DNA of 64,000 nt, taken from positions 91,830 through 155,829 of the forward strand of contig CALKBX010000003.1 in the NCBI GenBank assembly GCA_937775205.1, in the 5' to 3' direction. The notes below the pieces were generated by a model that saw only the letters and a program-made list of their open reading frames with translations, did not search any database and was not told the origin of the DNA. This document shows positions 50,459-60,037 of the stretch, in pieces. Source of the DNA: an uncultured Verrucomicrobiae bacterium. GTDB lineage: Bacteria; Verrucomicrobiota; Verrucomicrobiia; Limisphaerales; UBA1100. Position 1 is the first letter of the stretch. Each line of letters begins with the position of its first letter. A program made the position numbers and the translations under genes.

Positions 50459-51744
50459 GCGATATCCTGCCGCTGCTTGAGTCGTCCGTAGCGGTTTTCA
50501 CCGATCAGCCAGACCTGCATTTTGTCTGCCTTGGCGGTCACGCTGGCTGGAATGGTGACGCTGCCCTTCTTTCGATCTTCAGCCGTGATGAACACATTGT
50601 GTTCGTCGTAGCCGCTGGAGAGGCTTTTGAAGTAGAGAATAATCGCGTTCATGTTTTCGGAGCCTAGCTTGATTTCCCAAAGCTTGCCGCGTGGAACGGG
50701 ATATGGCGGCAGTTGGAACTCGAGATCGCAGACGGCGAACTCGCAGACCTGACTCATGGAACCGTCTTTCATCACGCAATGCGCGGTGTAGTCACCGCAG
50801 GTTTCGAAATTTCGCTCCACGACTCCCTTGCCCGACAACTTGATCTGCTCAACGAGTTTGCCCTCGCGCTTGATCACCAATGTTCGAACACCCTGATTGT
50901 CACGGTCCATAACATTGAACTTCACCGGCTGTCCCTTGTGATACGGAACCCAGTCGCCACGATCGAGGAGGAGGACGCGGTTGATCTTGGGAGTCGCTGA
51001 GTCCTCCTCGTAGTTGGGAAAAAGAAACGACTCGGCCTTGTTCCCGCCGCGCCAGGCATCCAGATCGGTGATGCGATAGAGTTCGCGATTGCGGGCGGAA
51101 ATGTGGGCATTGAATGCCTTGGCACTGCGTAGCGTGTTGCTGGTGGTCTGCGGACGGCTTTCCTCAATACGGACATGCGTCACCTTGCCATCGGCATTCC
51201 GTTTGATTTCGGTGACGATCTCGACATGGGAGCCGCCATTCTTCTTCGCCGGCGGCGTATAGATGACATCACCCGGCTGCGCGGATTGCGCCGACGGCGG
51301 CAACAGCGTCACGCCCTTACGAAATCGTGGGCCATGCTGTTTACTGACATACCAGATACCGCATTGCAGTGCGTAGCTCGTGTAGGACGAGCAAACCTTG
51401 CCGTAGTAGCACTCGGCATTGCTCACCTTTTTATGGAGGTTCTCGGTATAGAGCACGCTTTTCGGATTCTCGACTGCAGCGAGGAAGGTCTTCAGGAAGA
51501 TGTCGAAACCAATATACCGGCCGACGTGTTTGACACTCGAATAAGGAACGCCGGTGTATTCCTTGCCCGGCTCGAAATAACCGCCTCGCTTGGGCATTCC
51601 CTTGGTTACCGGTGTCCATTTCACCCGCGACATAATGCGGGCGTAGTCGACGGATTTCGTCTGCCACGAGTCTGCATCCCCCGCACCAATCGGCAGGGTG
51701 GTTAGACCGAGCGCCAATATCATTATCAAGCGGAGTAGCCTCAT
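50437..51744 (-). CDS. Secreted NlpC/P60- or CHAP-like cysteine hydrolase
   Basis: 435 residues from ATG 51744, giving the signal peptide MRLLRLIMILALGLTTLPIG. A papain-like amidase fold is suggested by NAECYYGKVCSSYTSYALQC (candidate Cys), then SAQPGDVIYTPPAKKNGGSH and VEIVTEI (candidate His). The C-terminal half is beta-rich with Cys pairs. Such enzymes cleave peptidoglycan peptides, but the target is unproven. The last codons (AIISTAP) read into the cytochrome c fragment in a different frame, so the true C-terminus was cut by a rearrangement. Confidence 0.65.
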   Translation of the reverse strand: MRLLRLIMILALGLTTLPIGAGDADSWQTKSVDYARIMSRVKWTPVTKGMPKRGGYFEPGKEYTGVPYSSVKHVGRYIGFDIFLKTFLAAVENPKSVLYTENLHKKVSNAECYYGKVCSSYTSYALQCGIWYVSKQHGPRFRKGVTLLPPSAQSAQPGDVIYTPPAKKNGGSHVEIVTEIKRNADGKVTHVRIEESRPQTTSNTLRSAKAFNAHISARNRELYRITDLDAWRGGNKAESFLFPNYEEDSATPKINRVLLLDRGDWVPYHKGQPVKFNVMDRDNQGVRTLVIKREGKLVEQIKLSGKGVVERNFETCGDYTAHCVMKDGSMSQVCEFAVCDLEFQLPPYPVPRGKLWEIKLGSENMNAIILYFKSLSSGYDEHNVFITAEDRKKGSVTIPASVTAKADKMQVWLIGENRYGRLKQRQDIAIISTAP

Positions 51745-51804
51745 GTGCAGGCCGCTACGGCAGTTTAGTAACATACGCATAAAATGCACCAATGGATTTG
51801 CTGC

Positions 51805-53070
51805 TTATTTTTTCTTCTTCTTCAAGGTCATCAGGTAAGCCATCACATCGGCCAGTTCCTGATCATTGAGCAGGATGTTCATGGGGGGCATCGGGCTTGC
51901 GCCCAGTTTATCAAAACCTTCAGCCAGTTCAGCTGTTGGGTTCACAAGCGAGCGCTTGATGTAGTCTGCATCCTTGCGCGAAGCAATGCCGTCCAATGCC
52001 GGTCCCACAATGCCGCCTTTGCCATCCACCTTGTGGCAGCGGATGCAACCGGCGACTAGATGCGTATCAAAGATTTTTTTGCCGGCAGCTGCGGTGGCCT
52101 TAATGGCGTCTTTACTCTTTTCCTTATAGATCGGCTCGATCTCCACCAGTGAAACATCATCCCACCATGCCGTGCCACTAGATTGGCCCCAACCGCCGTA
52201 GAGACAGTTTACAGTCACCTCACGGTCCTGTTCATTCTTGAATTCGGTTTCCACTTTCACCCAGCCAGAGGTCTTCTTCACGCCCTTAGTTTTTGCGGCG
52301 TGCTGCAATTCATGCACACTCAGAAGAGCGCCGTTGCCGGTTCCTTGCAGATTGTCTGTTCGCACCCAAGCACTCATCACATATTTGCGGCCGGCTTTGA
52401 GGCGAACGCGGGCAAACAGGCTGGAGTCATGCCGGGTATCGGCACTGATGCGTAGGGAGTTCTTGCCGCTCTTAACAAATTCCTTACGCGTTTCAATGGC
52501 GTGCTTCAGGTCCGGATTGCGTCGACTGTAGGTGCGCTCGCTCCAGTTGGTGGGTAGTTTGTTTCCGCCGACCTCTTCAAAGGAAGCGTTGGGCAGTAGA
52601 TTCGGCCCGCGTTTGTAGCCCACGATATTCATCTCAGCTGCGCCAGTAGCTTGCAGTGCCAATCGCAGCCATTCATCCTTGGCGTTCTCGGGCAGCTTCA
52701 TTAGTAGCGAAGCAGTTTTCTTGTTGGCATCACTCTCGGGCAAAGCGGCGAGCTTGGTGAAGGCAACCAGTCGCACCTGCAAATCCTTGTCCGCCAAGGT
52801 AGCGCTGTCATAGAGCATCTGCGCGCTGACCTTGTCCGCCCCCAGCGCGCGAATGGCGTTGCGGCGCAGGGCGGGTTCTGGGCTGATGAGAGCAGCGGTA
52901 TGCGTCTTGGTATCCAATGCGCCCATGCCCGAAAGCGTCCACAATGCATGAATGGCTCCATGTCCGCCCTTGGTTGTGAGTGTTTTGAGTGCCGGGACGG
53001 CATCGGTTCGTTTGCTGTCCACCAACAAGCGTTGAGCGGTTTGACGCCAGAAAAGGTTGTCGTGGCTCAA
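51805..53070 (-). CDS. HEAT/carbohydrate-binding-like/cytochrome c part of a dehydrogenase protein, after a frameshift
   Basis: 421 residues. HEAT-like repeats (LSHDNLFWRQTAQRLLVDSK and following) are followed by a jelly-roll, binding-module-like region (LLPNASFEEVGGNKLPTNWS ... ARVRLKAGRKYVMSAWVRTD). A C-terminal cytochrome c follows with CIRCHKVDGKGGIVGPALDG and a distal Met region ASPMPPMNILLNDQELADVM. In homologous proteins this directly continues the ThuA/propeller part. Here AAGCCTTGAGCC at about 53072 lacks one G relative to AAGGCCTTGAGC, splitting one protein into two frames that overlap by four bases. Confidence 0.82.
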   Translation of the reverse strand: MSHDNLFWRQTAQRLLVDSKRTDAVPALKTLTTKGGHGAIHALWTLSGMGALDTKTHTAALISPEPALRRNAIRALGADKVSAQMLYDSATLADKDLQVRLVAFTKLAALPESDANKKTASLLMKLPENAKDEWLRLALQATGAAEMNIVGYKRGPNLLPNASFEEVGGNKLPTNWSERTYSRRNPDLKHAIETRKEFVKSGKNSLRISADTRHDSSLFARVRLKAGRKYVMSAWVRTDNLQGTGNGALLSVHELQHAAKTKGVKKTSGWVKVETEFKNEQDREVTVNCLYGGWGQSSGTAWWDDVSLVEIEPIYKEKSKDAIKATAAAGKKIFDTHLVAGCIRCHKVDGKGGIVGPALDGIASRKDADYIKRSLVNPTAELAEGFDKLGASPMPPMNILLNDQELADVMAYLMTLKKKKK

Positions 53071-55103
53071 GGCTTAACGAGATCTTTGGCATGAAGATGC
53101 TTGGTTGCATCGAGCTTGGGTGCCTTGGAATCATGTCCCTCATACACCACGCGGTAGATACGACCGTGTTGACGGTCGCGGTTGGGGTTGATGTGCGCGT
53201 TGCCTCGGCCGGTCTTTGCATCGTACCCGGCCCGGCCTTTGTTGGGTGTGGGGTTGTGCTGGATAATGAAATTATACCAGTCGGCTACCCACATATTTCC
53301 ATCGGGGCCTACTTCGGCGACGATAGGGCTAAACCATTCATCGGCACTGGCAACAAAGCTGAAAGCATTGATGGCTTCATAGCCGGCGTCCTTTTTCCGG
53401 ATGTCATACATGCCCAAGAGGTTCCCGGTGGGGCCGCAGATAAATGCGCGCCGATCACGCCAGCTTTTTGGAAACCCGGATGAAGTGGCAAAGGCGTGGC
53501 CGCAGCCGGCAGTGTAGGCATTAAAGGCATCGACCTGCCGGATATTGGGAGTGATGGGATAAAAGCGCGGGGTACTGGCAATCATCTTGGCGCTCATGGC
53601 ACGATTGGCACCATAGACGGTGGCAGGGATGCCGCCAAAGAAAGTGGGGTTGTTATTGGCGGTAGAACCGAAGACATCACCCGCTTCATTGAAGCCGACT
53701 CCCCAGGTGTTGTTATTAAACTGGTGAAGGAACTCGATGTCCGAGCCATCGGACTTGAAGCGAAAGACGCCCATCCCGAAGTTGTGCTTCTTGCCGCTGA
53801 TGGTGCCATTGAAGCGCGAGTAGCCGACGGTGCCGTAAATCCAGTTGTCAAAACCGTAGCGCAAATTGCTCGGACCTGCGTGCGTGTCGCCCACGCCGAA
53901 GCCGGTGAAAAGCACCTCGCGCACGTCGGCCTTGTCGTCGCCGTCGGTGTCCTTGAAAAAAAGAAACTCCGGCGCGTGCGCCACGATGATGCCGCCGCGC
54001 GCGAAGGTGAACGACGTGGGGATGTTCAACCCGTCGGCAAAGACTTTTACCTTATCGCATTTGCCGTCGCCATTGGTGTCCTCCAAGATTTTGATACTGT
54101 CATTGCCTTTGCGCCCTTCCTTGATCTCGTTGGGGTAATCAACACTCTCGGCCACCCACAAGCGACCGCGTTCATCCCATTGCATATAGATGGGGTTTAC
54201 AATCTGCGGCTCAGCCGCAAAGAGCTCCAGCCGGAAACCCACCGGCGCTTGCGTGTACTTCATGCTCTCGATCGCCGACAGCGGCAGTTGGTACGGCAAC
54301 GGTTCCGGACGCTTTTCATAATTCGGAATGTTGTCGCGCTTCACATATTTCAATGGCGCGCGTCCCGCCAAAAATTTTTCGTACCGCGCGCGCGCCGCAT
54401 CGCCCGCCGCCCAGAGGATGCCGCTCTTGAGCAGTTGATGAAAACCGGCGTGACTCCAAACGCGCGCGTCGTGGCCCGAAGCCGTGTAAAAAACACGCCC
54501 CTTACCTTGTGTGCGCACCCATGTCCACGGCTCGGGCTTGCTGTGTGGGTCGCCTTTCATCGCATCACGCACCATCAGGACTTTGCGGTTTTTGGGATTG
54601 TGGTTAGTATGAAAGTACGTCTCATCCCACGCCTCAAATGCTTTAACGTCCTTCATGGCCGGATGTTTGGCATCGGTCACCCGTGCACTGAAAATGGCTC
54701 CCTGATGACTTTTGAATCTTCCACCCACCAATTGGTCGAACTCCGGTTCATTACCGAAACACCAACTGGCGCAGTGCACCGGCACAAATCCGCCGCCGTT
54801 CTCCACAAAGCTCTTCAGGTTCTTCCACTGGTTAGGCTTAATGGTGCCGTGGTTCGCGTAGAGCAGCAGCACATCAAACTTGCCGAGATACTTTGCGTCT
54901 CCCAGTGCCTCTTCTACGCTCGTGGTGTAATCAAAATAAATCGCATCCTGTCCGAGCGCCTTGGCGATCAGTGGATAGTACTCGTTGGAAGGATGGTGTT
55001 TCGAGTTGTGGCCGAGAAACAGCACGCGAATGGGGCCATCATTCGCTTGAGCAAATACAAGGCTCAAGAGGAACAAGAAGGGCAGTAGGATACGGGTTTT
55101 CAT
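53067..55103 (-). CDS. ThuA domain plus PVC-type dehydrogenase propeller, before a frameshift
   Basis: 678 residues from ATG 55103, giving the signal peptide MKTRILLPFLFLLSLVFAQA. The ThuA-like amidotransferase fold spans about residues 20-240 (IRVLFLGHNSKHHPSNEYYP, then GGGFVPVHCASWCFGNEPEF, then YFHTNHNPKNRKVL). A six-blade propeller typical of PVC membrane-bound dehydrogenases follows (GRLWVAESVDYPNEIKEGRK, then DTNGDGKCDKVKVFADGLNI, then FGVGDTHAGPSNLRYGFDNW). It ends KDLVKP where the family continues LVKALSHDNLFWR, that is, in the next frame. Likely role: periplasmic sugar oxidation passing electrons to the linked cytochrome c. Confidence 0.87.
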   Translation of the reverse strand: MKTRILLPFLFLLSLVFAQANDGPIRVLFLGHNSKHHPSNEYYPLIAKALGQDAIYFDYTTSVEEALGDAKYLGKFDVLLLYANHGTIKPNQWKNLKSFVENGGGFVPVHCASWCFGNEPEFDQLVGGRFKSHQGAIFSARVTDAKHPAMKDVKAFEAWDETYFHTNHNPKNRKVLMVRDAMKGDPHSKPEPWTWVRTQGKGRVFYTASGHDARVWSHAGFHQLLKSGILWAAGDAARARYEKFLAGRAPLKYVKRDNIPNYEKRPEPLPYQLPLSAIESMKYTQAPVGFRLELFAAEPQIVNPIYMQWDERGRLWVAESVDYPNEIKEGRKGNDSIKILEDTNGDGKCDKVKVFADGLNIPTSFTFARGGIIVAHAPEFLFFKDTDGDDKADVREVLFTGFGVGDTHAGPSNLRYGFDNWIYGTVGYSRFNGTISGKKHNFGMGVFRFKSDGSDIEFLHQFNNNTWGVGFNEAGDVFGSTANNNPTFFGGIPATVYGANRAMSAKMIASTPRFYPITPNIRQVDAFNAYTAGCGHAFATSSGFPKSWRDRRAFICGPTGNLLGMYDIRKKDAGYEAINAFSFVASADEWFSPIVAEVGPDGNMWVADWYNFIIQHNPTPNKGRAGYDAKTGRGNAHINPNRDRQHGRIYRVVYEGHDSKAPKLDATKHLHAKDLVKP

Positions 55104-55208
55104 TTGGTGTGGGATAAGTTTAAGGGAAGGGTTGCTGCGGAACAATACGTTTGATGATCATTCATCTGTGCTATCACTCCCGTCGGTGGAGAATCTGGAC
55201 AGATGATT

Positions 55209-56663
55209 TTACTTCTTGTTGCGCACTGGGTTGGCGTTTGTTTTTGGAAGCCACTTGGCAAGTCGCTCTTTCACGCCAGACAGCTCAGGCTTATCTGCGA
55301 GGTTGGTGAATTCGTCGGGGTCGGTTTGGTGATCGTAGAGTTGCTCATCACCGTTGGGGTGGCGGATGTAACGGTAGCGCTGGCCACGCGCGGCGTGGTT
55401 GCCCTTGCCCCAAGTGGTGATGGAGGGGCGCTCCCATTTGGCCTTCGGATTCTTTAGTAGCGGCACGAGGCTCACGCCATCGAGATCGTTGCGCTTGGGC
55501 AAACCACAGAGTTCATTGAGAGTGGGATACACATCGAGAAGGTTCACCGGCTGGTCGCATACTGTTCCGGCCTTGGTGATGCCGGGTGCAATAATCATCA
55601 ACGGAACGCGCGTGGCTTCCTCAAAGAGCGTGAATTTCTCCCACTGCTGCTTCTCGCCGATGTGCATTCCGTGGTCTGACCACAGCACAATGATAGTGTT
55701 CTTTGCATGCGGGCCAGCATCCAGCGCATCCAGTAGTCGCCCCACTTGCGCATCGGCAAAACTGATGGAGGCGAGATAGCCGCGCACTGCGCCCCGCCAC
55801 TCGCCGTTTTTCAATATCCATTCATGCCACTTTTTGCGGATGCCGGATTGCCCGGACTTGGGCACATCCTCCAGATCGTTCTTTTTGATCTTGGGCAGGA
55901 AAACCTCCTTCTTTGGATAGAGCGCAAAATATTTTTTGGGCGCATACCACGGAATGTGCGGTCGGAAAATGCCGACCGCATGGAAGAAGGGTTTATTGTG
56001 TGGTTTACGTAATTCTTCTGCTGCCCAATCAACCACCTTGTGATCGGCTGTGCCGCTCTCAGATTGCGAGTCGGGTGCCCAGTCGAAAAAATGTGGCGGC
56101 CGGCCCTCGGTGCTTTTGCCTACAGCGATTGGTTTGGAATAAAGATACCCATTGGTACCGCGCTTGGATTGGGCGGCCTTGGGCCATTGGGGATCGGGCA
56201 TGGGCGAATCGGCCGAGGGCCAGTAGTGATCCCACAACCTTGCTTCATTCTGTTGCTTGCCGTAGCCACCGGTGATCCACGAAAGCGCATGGAAAATTTT
56301 CCCGCCACCATAAGCCTCATAACCGCCGGTGCGGAAATGTTCTGGCAAAGTCACCGCCTTTTCCAGCCGCGGACTACGTCGCCAATCCTGTCCATTGTTG
56401 TAGACCCCTGAGGTAGACGGCGCCACGCCGGTCATGATTGCCACACGCGAAGGATTGCAAGCAGGCGCGGCACAGTGCGCGTTGGTAAAAAGCATCCCAC
56501 GCTTGGCCAGCCGATCAAAATTTGGCGTATGCACTCCCTTGCGCCCACCCATGCAATTGACCCAGTCATTGAGATCGTCAACCGCGATAAAGAGCACATT
56601 TGGGCGTTCATTACACAACGCTAATTGGCCCAGTAAAAGAACTATACCTGTAACAATACGCAT
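55209..56663 (-). CDS. Sulfatase, iduronate-2-sulfatase-like
   Basis: 484 residues, signal peptide MRIVTGIVLLLGQLALC. Metal site PNVLFIAVDDLNDWVNCMGG, active site APACNPSRVAIMTGVAPSTS (Cys-x-Pro-x-Arg), then GGKIFHAL, FFHAVGIFRPHIPWYAPKKY and IIVLWSDHGMHIGEKQQW. The DDLNDW and WSDHG blocks are those of the iduronate-2-sulfatase subgroup, acting on sulfated uronates. It stands alone between the dehydrogenase gene and the MFS permease on the same strand. Confidence 0.9.
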   Translation of the reverse strand: MRIVTGIVLLLGQLALCNERPNVLFIAVDDLNDWVNCMGGRKGVHTPNFDRLAKRGMLFTNAHCAAPACNPSRVAIMTGVAPSTSGVYNNGQDWRRSPRLEKAVTLPEHFRTGGYEAYGGGKIFHALSWITGGYGKQQNEARLWDHYWPSADSPMPDPQWPKAAQSKRGTNGYLYSKPIAVGKSTEGRPPHFFDWAPDSQSESGTADHKVVDWAAEELRKPHNKPFFHAVGIFRPHIPWYAPKKYFALYPKKEVFLPKIKKNDLEDVPKSGQSGIRKKWHEWILKNGEWRGAVRGYLASISFADAQVGRLLDALDAGPHAKNTIIVLWSDHGMHIGEKQQWEKFTLFEEATRVPLMIIAPGITKAGTVCDQPVNLLDVYPTLNELCGLPKRNDLDGVSLVPLLKNPKAKWERPSITTWGKGNHAARGQRYRYIRHPNGDEQLYDHQTDPDEFTNLADKPELSGVKERLAKWLPKTNANPVRNKK

Positions 56664-56726
56664 ATCGTGGAGAGCTCAAGGCTAGGCTATTGGGATTGGG
56701 TAGACAATGGTGGAAGTAGCGTTGAC

Positions 56727-58034
56727 TCACCCTGATTCACCGAGTTCACGGCGGGTTTCTCCAACATCGATCTTCTTTAAAAGCAAGAGGAAGGCGATTT
56801 GCGCAATCCCGGCTCCAAGATAAATCGTGGTGTAATCCGGAGAATCACCCATCTCACCGGCTAATTTGGTGCCTGCTATACCGGAGACATTCAACAAAGC
56901 CATGTAAGTTGTAAACTGGGTTCCTGCTATCACCGGCCAACTGACACTCATGAAAATAGAAAAAAGTGAAACTGTCATTATCCCGATCGAAAACTGTTCG
57001 GCGAAGATGAAACCCAAGGCAAGGGTTCGATTGCCCCAGTGTTGCTCCATCATCGAGAAGGCGATCCAAATAATTCCGAGCACAACGGTTGCCGTGCCGG
57101 CAGTTCGTTTGGCCGTGAATCTATCGGCCAACAAACCACCCAATAAGGAACCGCCCAAGGCGAAAAAGTATCCTCCGCCCGTAATCCACTTGGAGTAAGC
57201 CTCCATTGACCAGCCAAGTTCCTGAATGAAAAGGGGTTTAGATATAATTGAAATCGTATACTGGCCGACCATAATGATAAGTGCCAGTGCAGCAGCTAAC
57301 AGGGTCGAAGGCAGGGAAAAGGCCTTACGGAAGGATTTGAATAATGCGCCAGCTGATGCAGTGGCTGCTTCGACGGCGGGAGTCGTGGTCTGCTTGAGTT
57401 TTTCCAGTGGGTTCCAAGGAAATAGCCTTTCTCCTTCGCGTTCACGCAGGAACAAAGGGGCCATCATTACAATGATCATTATGATGGCCTGTAATGAAAT
57501 GGCGAGATGCAGCCCGTGTCTGGCCGTAAGCACACCCATCACGGAGCCTCCAATAATAGAACCGAGATAAGCCGCCGCACGCATGAATCCATTAGCTTTG
57601 CCTCTTTCATTTTCTGGCAACAGATCCACTGCCAATGCATCCACCGAGACATCCTGAAGGGAGGCGAATACGTTGTGGATGGCAATTATCCAGAGAAGAG
57701 TGGTCATGACCTTGGCAGGGTCAGGCAGGAGCAAAATTGAAAGAAGCGTTATGGTCATCATTGATTGAGCAAAGAGGATCCATAACCGCCGACGCCCCAT
57801 GGCTAAAAAATGGAAATCGAATCGGTCAATAATCGGTCCCCAGATGAATTTAAATGTCCACGGTAATTGAGCCATAACTGTAATTCCCGCTATCTCTTTG
57901 ACTCCGTAGCCTTTGGTGGCAAGAAAGGTGACTAAGGTTCCCGTCACGAACCCAAATGGCATACCCTGTGCCAAGTACATCAAACAGAGCGTCATCAGCC
58001 GCAGGCGCGGGGAGTTTTCCAAGGCGGGTGTCAC
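56727..58034 (-). CDS. MFS transporter, AmpG-like
   Basis: 435 residues, about 12 membrane helices. The N-terminal YLAQGMPFGFVTGTLVTFLA and MAQLPWTFKFIWGPIIDRFD match the AmpG/acetyl-CoA-transporter branch of the MFS. AmpG imports muropeptides, but related permeases in polysaccharide loci may take up oligosaccharides; substrate here is undecided. Start GTG 58034, or ATG 57995 just before the first helix. Downstream on the same strand is the iduronate-type sulfatase, about 60 bases away, possibly cotranscribed. Confidence 0.85.
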   Translation of the reverse strand: MTPALENSPRLRLMTLCLMYLAQGMPFGFVTGTLVTFLATKGYGVKEIAGITVMAQLPWTFKFIWGPIIDRFDFHFLAMGRRRLWILFAQSMMTITLLSILLLPDPAKVMTTLLWIIAIHNVFASLQDVSVDALAVDLLPENERGKANGFMRAAAYLGSIIGGSVMGVLTARHGLHLAISLQAIIMIIVMMAPLFLREREGERLFPWNPLEKLKQTTTPAVEAATASAGALFKSFRKAFSLPSTLLAAALALIIMVGQYTISIISKPLFIQELGWSMEAYSKWITGGGYFFALGGSLLGGLLADRFTAKRTAGTATVVLGIIWIAFSMMEQHWGNRTLALGFIFAEQFSIGIMTVSLFSIFMSVSWPVIAGTQFTTYMALLNVSGIAGTKLAGEMGDSPDYTTIYLGAGIAQIAFLLLLKKIDVGETRRELGESG

Positions 58035-58119
58035 AGCGGCACTCAGAGTTGCGCACTACACCGTTTGTGGCCAAGTCATTTCGTACTGTCCATTTGGCAA
58101 GTACATTCGTACGCCCCCC

Positions 58120-58176
58120 CCGCCTCCCCCAACAGCATTTACACCAGAGCCGGTGAGGCGTAGGGTGGCGGGCGTG
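58120..58176 (+). repeat. Dispersed leader module, copy G
   Basis: CCTCCCCCAACAGCATTTAC, ACCAGAGCCGGTGAGGCGTA, GGGTGGCGGGC, then GTG 58174 in place of ATG. The upstream part is as conserved as in other copies; the coding part diverges at once (KRKLIHYA). Confidence 0.8.
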
Positions 58177-58740
58177 AAGCGGAAACTTATTCATTACGCG
58201 ATGCTGATCATGATGTTCTCACCCGTGCTGATTGGTTACTCCCGAGATCGACCGGCACCGGCACCGTCCCGATACGGATTTACGTTCAAGATCAATGCCG
58301 GATCCCTGCCAAAAGGAGTGACGGTTCGAGAAGTTCGCAATGAATCGAGTGTTCGATATTTCATCAAGAATACGAGCGATGTGCCGTTGATTATCAACGA
58401 ACGGTTTCAAGGCAACCAATTGGTTAGTGGGGCCAAATTAGTCTCTGGCAGGGTTCTCCATTACTTTCCCAATGGTGTTCCAATGCAAGGGAAACGGCAC
58501 CTGAAAGGATGGCAGTCACCGTTCGGAGAAATCCCAGAGACTTTGCTGCACATCAAGGAACCGAAGGAAATATACGAAGGTCGGAAAGTTGGGCTTACGA
58601 AGGAAGTGCCCAACCCGGAGAAGATGTCAATTCCAGCAAATCTTGGCGGAAAGCCGTACGAGATCAAAGGCACGATCAAATATCACTTGAACAAAGCCTA
58701 TGACGTCTTCCACCACATCAAGAATCCCAAATCCAAATGA
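58174..58740 (+). CDS. Exported protein of unknown function, started by module copy G
   Basis: 188 residues from GTG 58174, chosen because the module ends exactly there; the longer frame to 57913 overlaps the MFS gene antisense. Signal peptide MKRKLIHYAMLIMMFSPVLI without a clear lipobox. The mature part (RYGFTFKINAGSLPKGVTVR, then SSVRYFIKNTSDVPLIINER, then GGKPYEIKGTIKYHLNKAYD) looks like a beta-sandwich. No family recognised. Trailing bases GAAGCAACCCGCTCACCCAT resemble the tail that follows other module genes. Confidence 0.65.
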   Translation: MKRKLIHYAMLIMMFSPVLIGYSRDRPAPAPSRYGFTFKINAGSLPKGVTVREVRNESSVRYFIKNTSDVPLIINERFQGNQLVSGAKLVSGRVLHYFPNGVPMQGKRHLKGWQSPFGEIPETLLHIKEPKEIYEGRKVGLTKEVPNPEKMSIPANLGGKPYEIKGTIKYHLNKAYDVFHHIKNPKSK

Positions 58741-58845
58741 CTTTGGCCGCCACGAAGCAACCCGCTCACCCATCCTCAAAAGCCGCCGCTACCGCCGTCT
58801 CAATCAGATTCTATTTGACACAACTCGCAAACATACAAACTAAAC

Positions 58846-59991
58846 ATGAAACAACTCGCTCTATTTGCACTGGGTGTAATTTGCCCACTCTCTAACGCTG
58901 CTGAAGTAAAAGGCCCTTGGAAGAAACATTTAGTCTGGGAAGGGCTTAGATGCAATGTAGCCGTAGCGGCCGACTTCACGGGTGATGGTAAAATTGACAT
59001 TATCAGTAGTGCCGGTGGCAAAACCAGATTGCATGTCGCACCCACCTGGGAAGAGGTTGTTATCGGAGATGACAAAAACCACACGTTCATCCACGGAGAA
59101 ACTTTTGATGTGGACGGAGATGGAGATTCAGATTTTATCGGCGCACGTTATAAGCCGGGTTTGATTGTATGGTTTGAGCAACCCAACAAAAATCCCACCG
59201 GAAGCTCTTGGAAAGCGCGTATAGCTGAGGATGAGATTATCGGCATCCATGGGGTGCTCAAGGCGGATGTAAACGGTGATGGTAAGATGGACCTCCTCGC
59301 CAACAGCGGACAACCTATAGGCAAATTCCCGAACTCCGCTGCGTGGCTGGAGATTCCCAAGAATCCGCGTAAAGCCAACCGCTGGACACGACATATTTTT
59401 GCCAAGGAAGATGCGCCCGGTCTCAGTCATTATTTGGGTGCGGGTGATCTCAATGGCGACGGTCGTATGGATATCACCCTTGCAGCCAAAGGCGGCCCTG
59501 CCGATAAATCAGGCAACGGCGAATGGTTTGCCTGGTGGGAAGCAGGCAAGGACCCCACCCAGCCTTTCAAGAAACACATGCTGCCCGGCAAACATCCCGG
59601 TGCCACTAATATTATGCCTGCCGATATAAATGGAGATGGCAAGCTCGATATTGTAGCCAGTCGTGGCCATGGTGCTGGCCTTATTTGGTTTGAAAACCCC
59701 AAATGGAAAATCCACGACATTAACAAAGATCTATTATCCCCGCACTGCCTGCAAATCGGAGATATTGATCAGGACGGCGATCTTGATGCAGTCACCTGCG
59801 CCTACCTAAGCCGTAAGGCCGCATGGTTTGAGAATGACGGCAAAGGAAAATTCAAAACCCATATAATCAACGACGATCAGTGTGCCTACGACATCCGGCT
59901 TGTGGACATGGATAAGGACGGCGACCTTGATACCCTCATCGCCGGCCAGCAAAGCAAGAATGTTGTGTGGTATGAGAACCCTCTGAAATAA
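58846..59991 (+). CDS. Secreted FG-GAP/VCBS-repeat protein
   Basis: 381 residues, signal peptide MKQLALFALGVICPLSNAAE. Seven calcium-binding-like repeats follow: DFTGDGKIDIISS, DVDGDGDSDFIGA, DVNGDGKMDLLAN, DLNGDGRMDITLA, DINGDGKLDIVAS, DIDQDGDLDAVTC and DMDKDGDLDTLIA. Together these suggest a seven-blade propeller. Aromatic repeats such as GLIWFENPKWK and NVVWYENPLK close each blade. It is probably a surface or secreted binding protein. No module copy lies in front; it has its own 100-base upstream region. Confidence 0.85.
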   Translation: MKQLALFALGVICPLSNAAEVKGPWKKHLVWEGLRCNVAVAADFTGDGKIDIISSAGGKTRLHVAPTWEEVVIGDDKNHTFIHGETFDVDGDGDSDFIGARYKPGLIVWFEQPNKNPTGSSWKARIAEDEIIGIHGVLKADVNGDGKMDLLANSGQPIGKFPNSAAWLEIPKNPRKANRWTRHIFAKEDAPGLSHYLGAGDLNGDGRMDITLAAKGGPADKSGNGEWFAWWEAGKDPTQPFKKHMLPGKHPGATNIMPADINGDGKLDIVASRGHGAGLIWFENPKWKIHDINKDLLSPHCLQIGDIDQDGDLDAVTCAYLSRKAAWFENDGKGKFKTHIINDDQCAYDIRLVDMDKDGDLDTLIAGQQSKNVVWYENPLK

Positions 59992-60037
59992 AATCATCAA
60001 CCCAGACAATAAATCCAAGGTCCTCATCACCATCGGC

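Noticed and set aside
53496..55088. 530-codon plus-strand ORF
   Set aside because: It is antisense to the ThuA/dehydrogenase gene and results from high-GC third-position bias.
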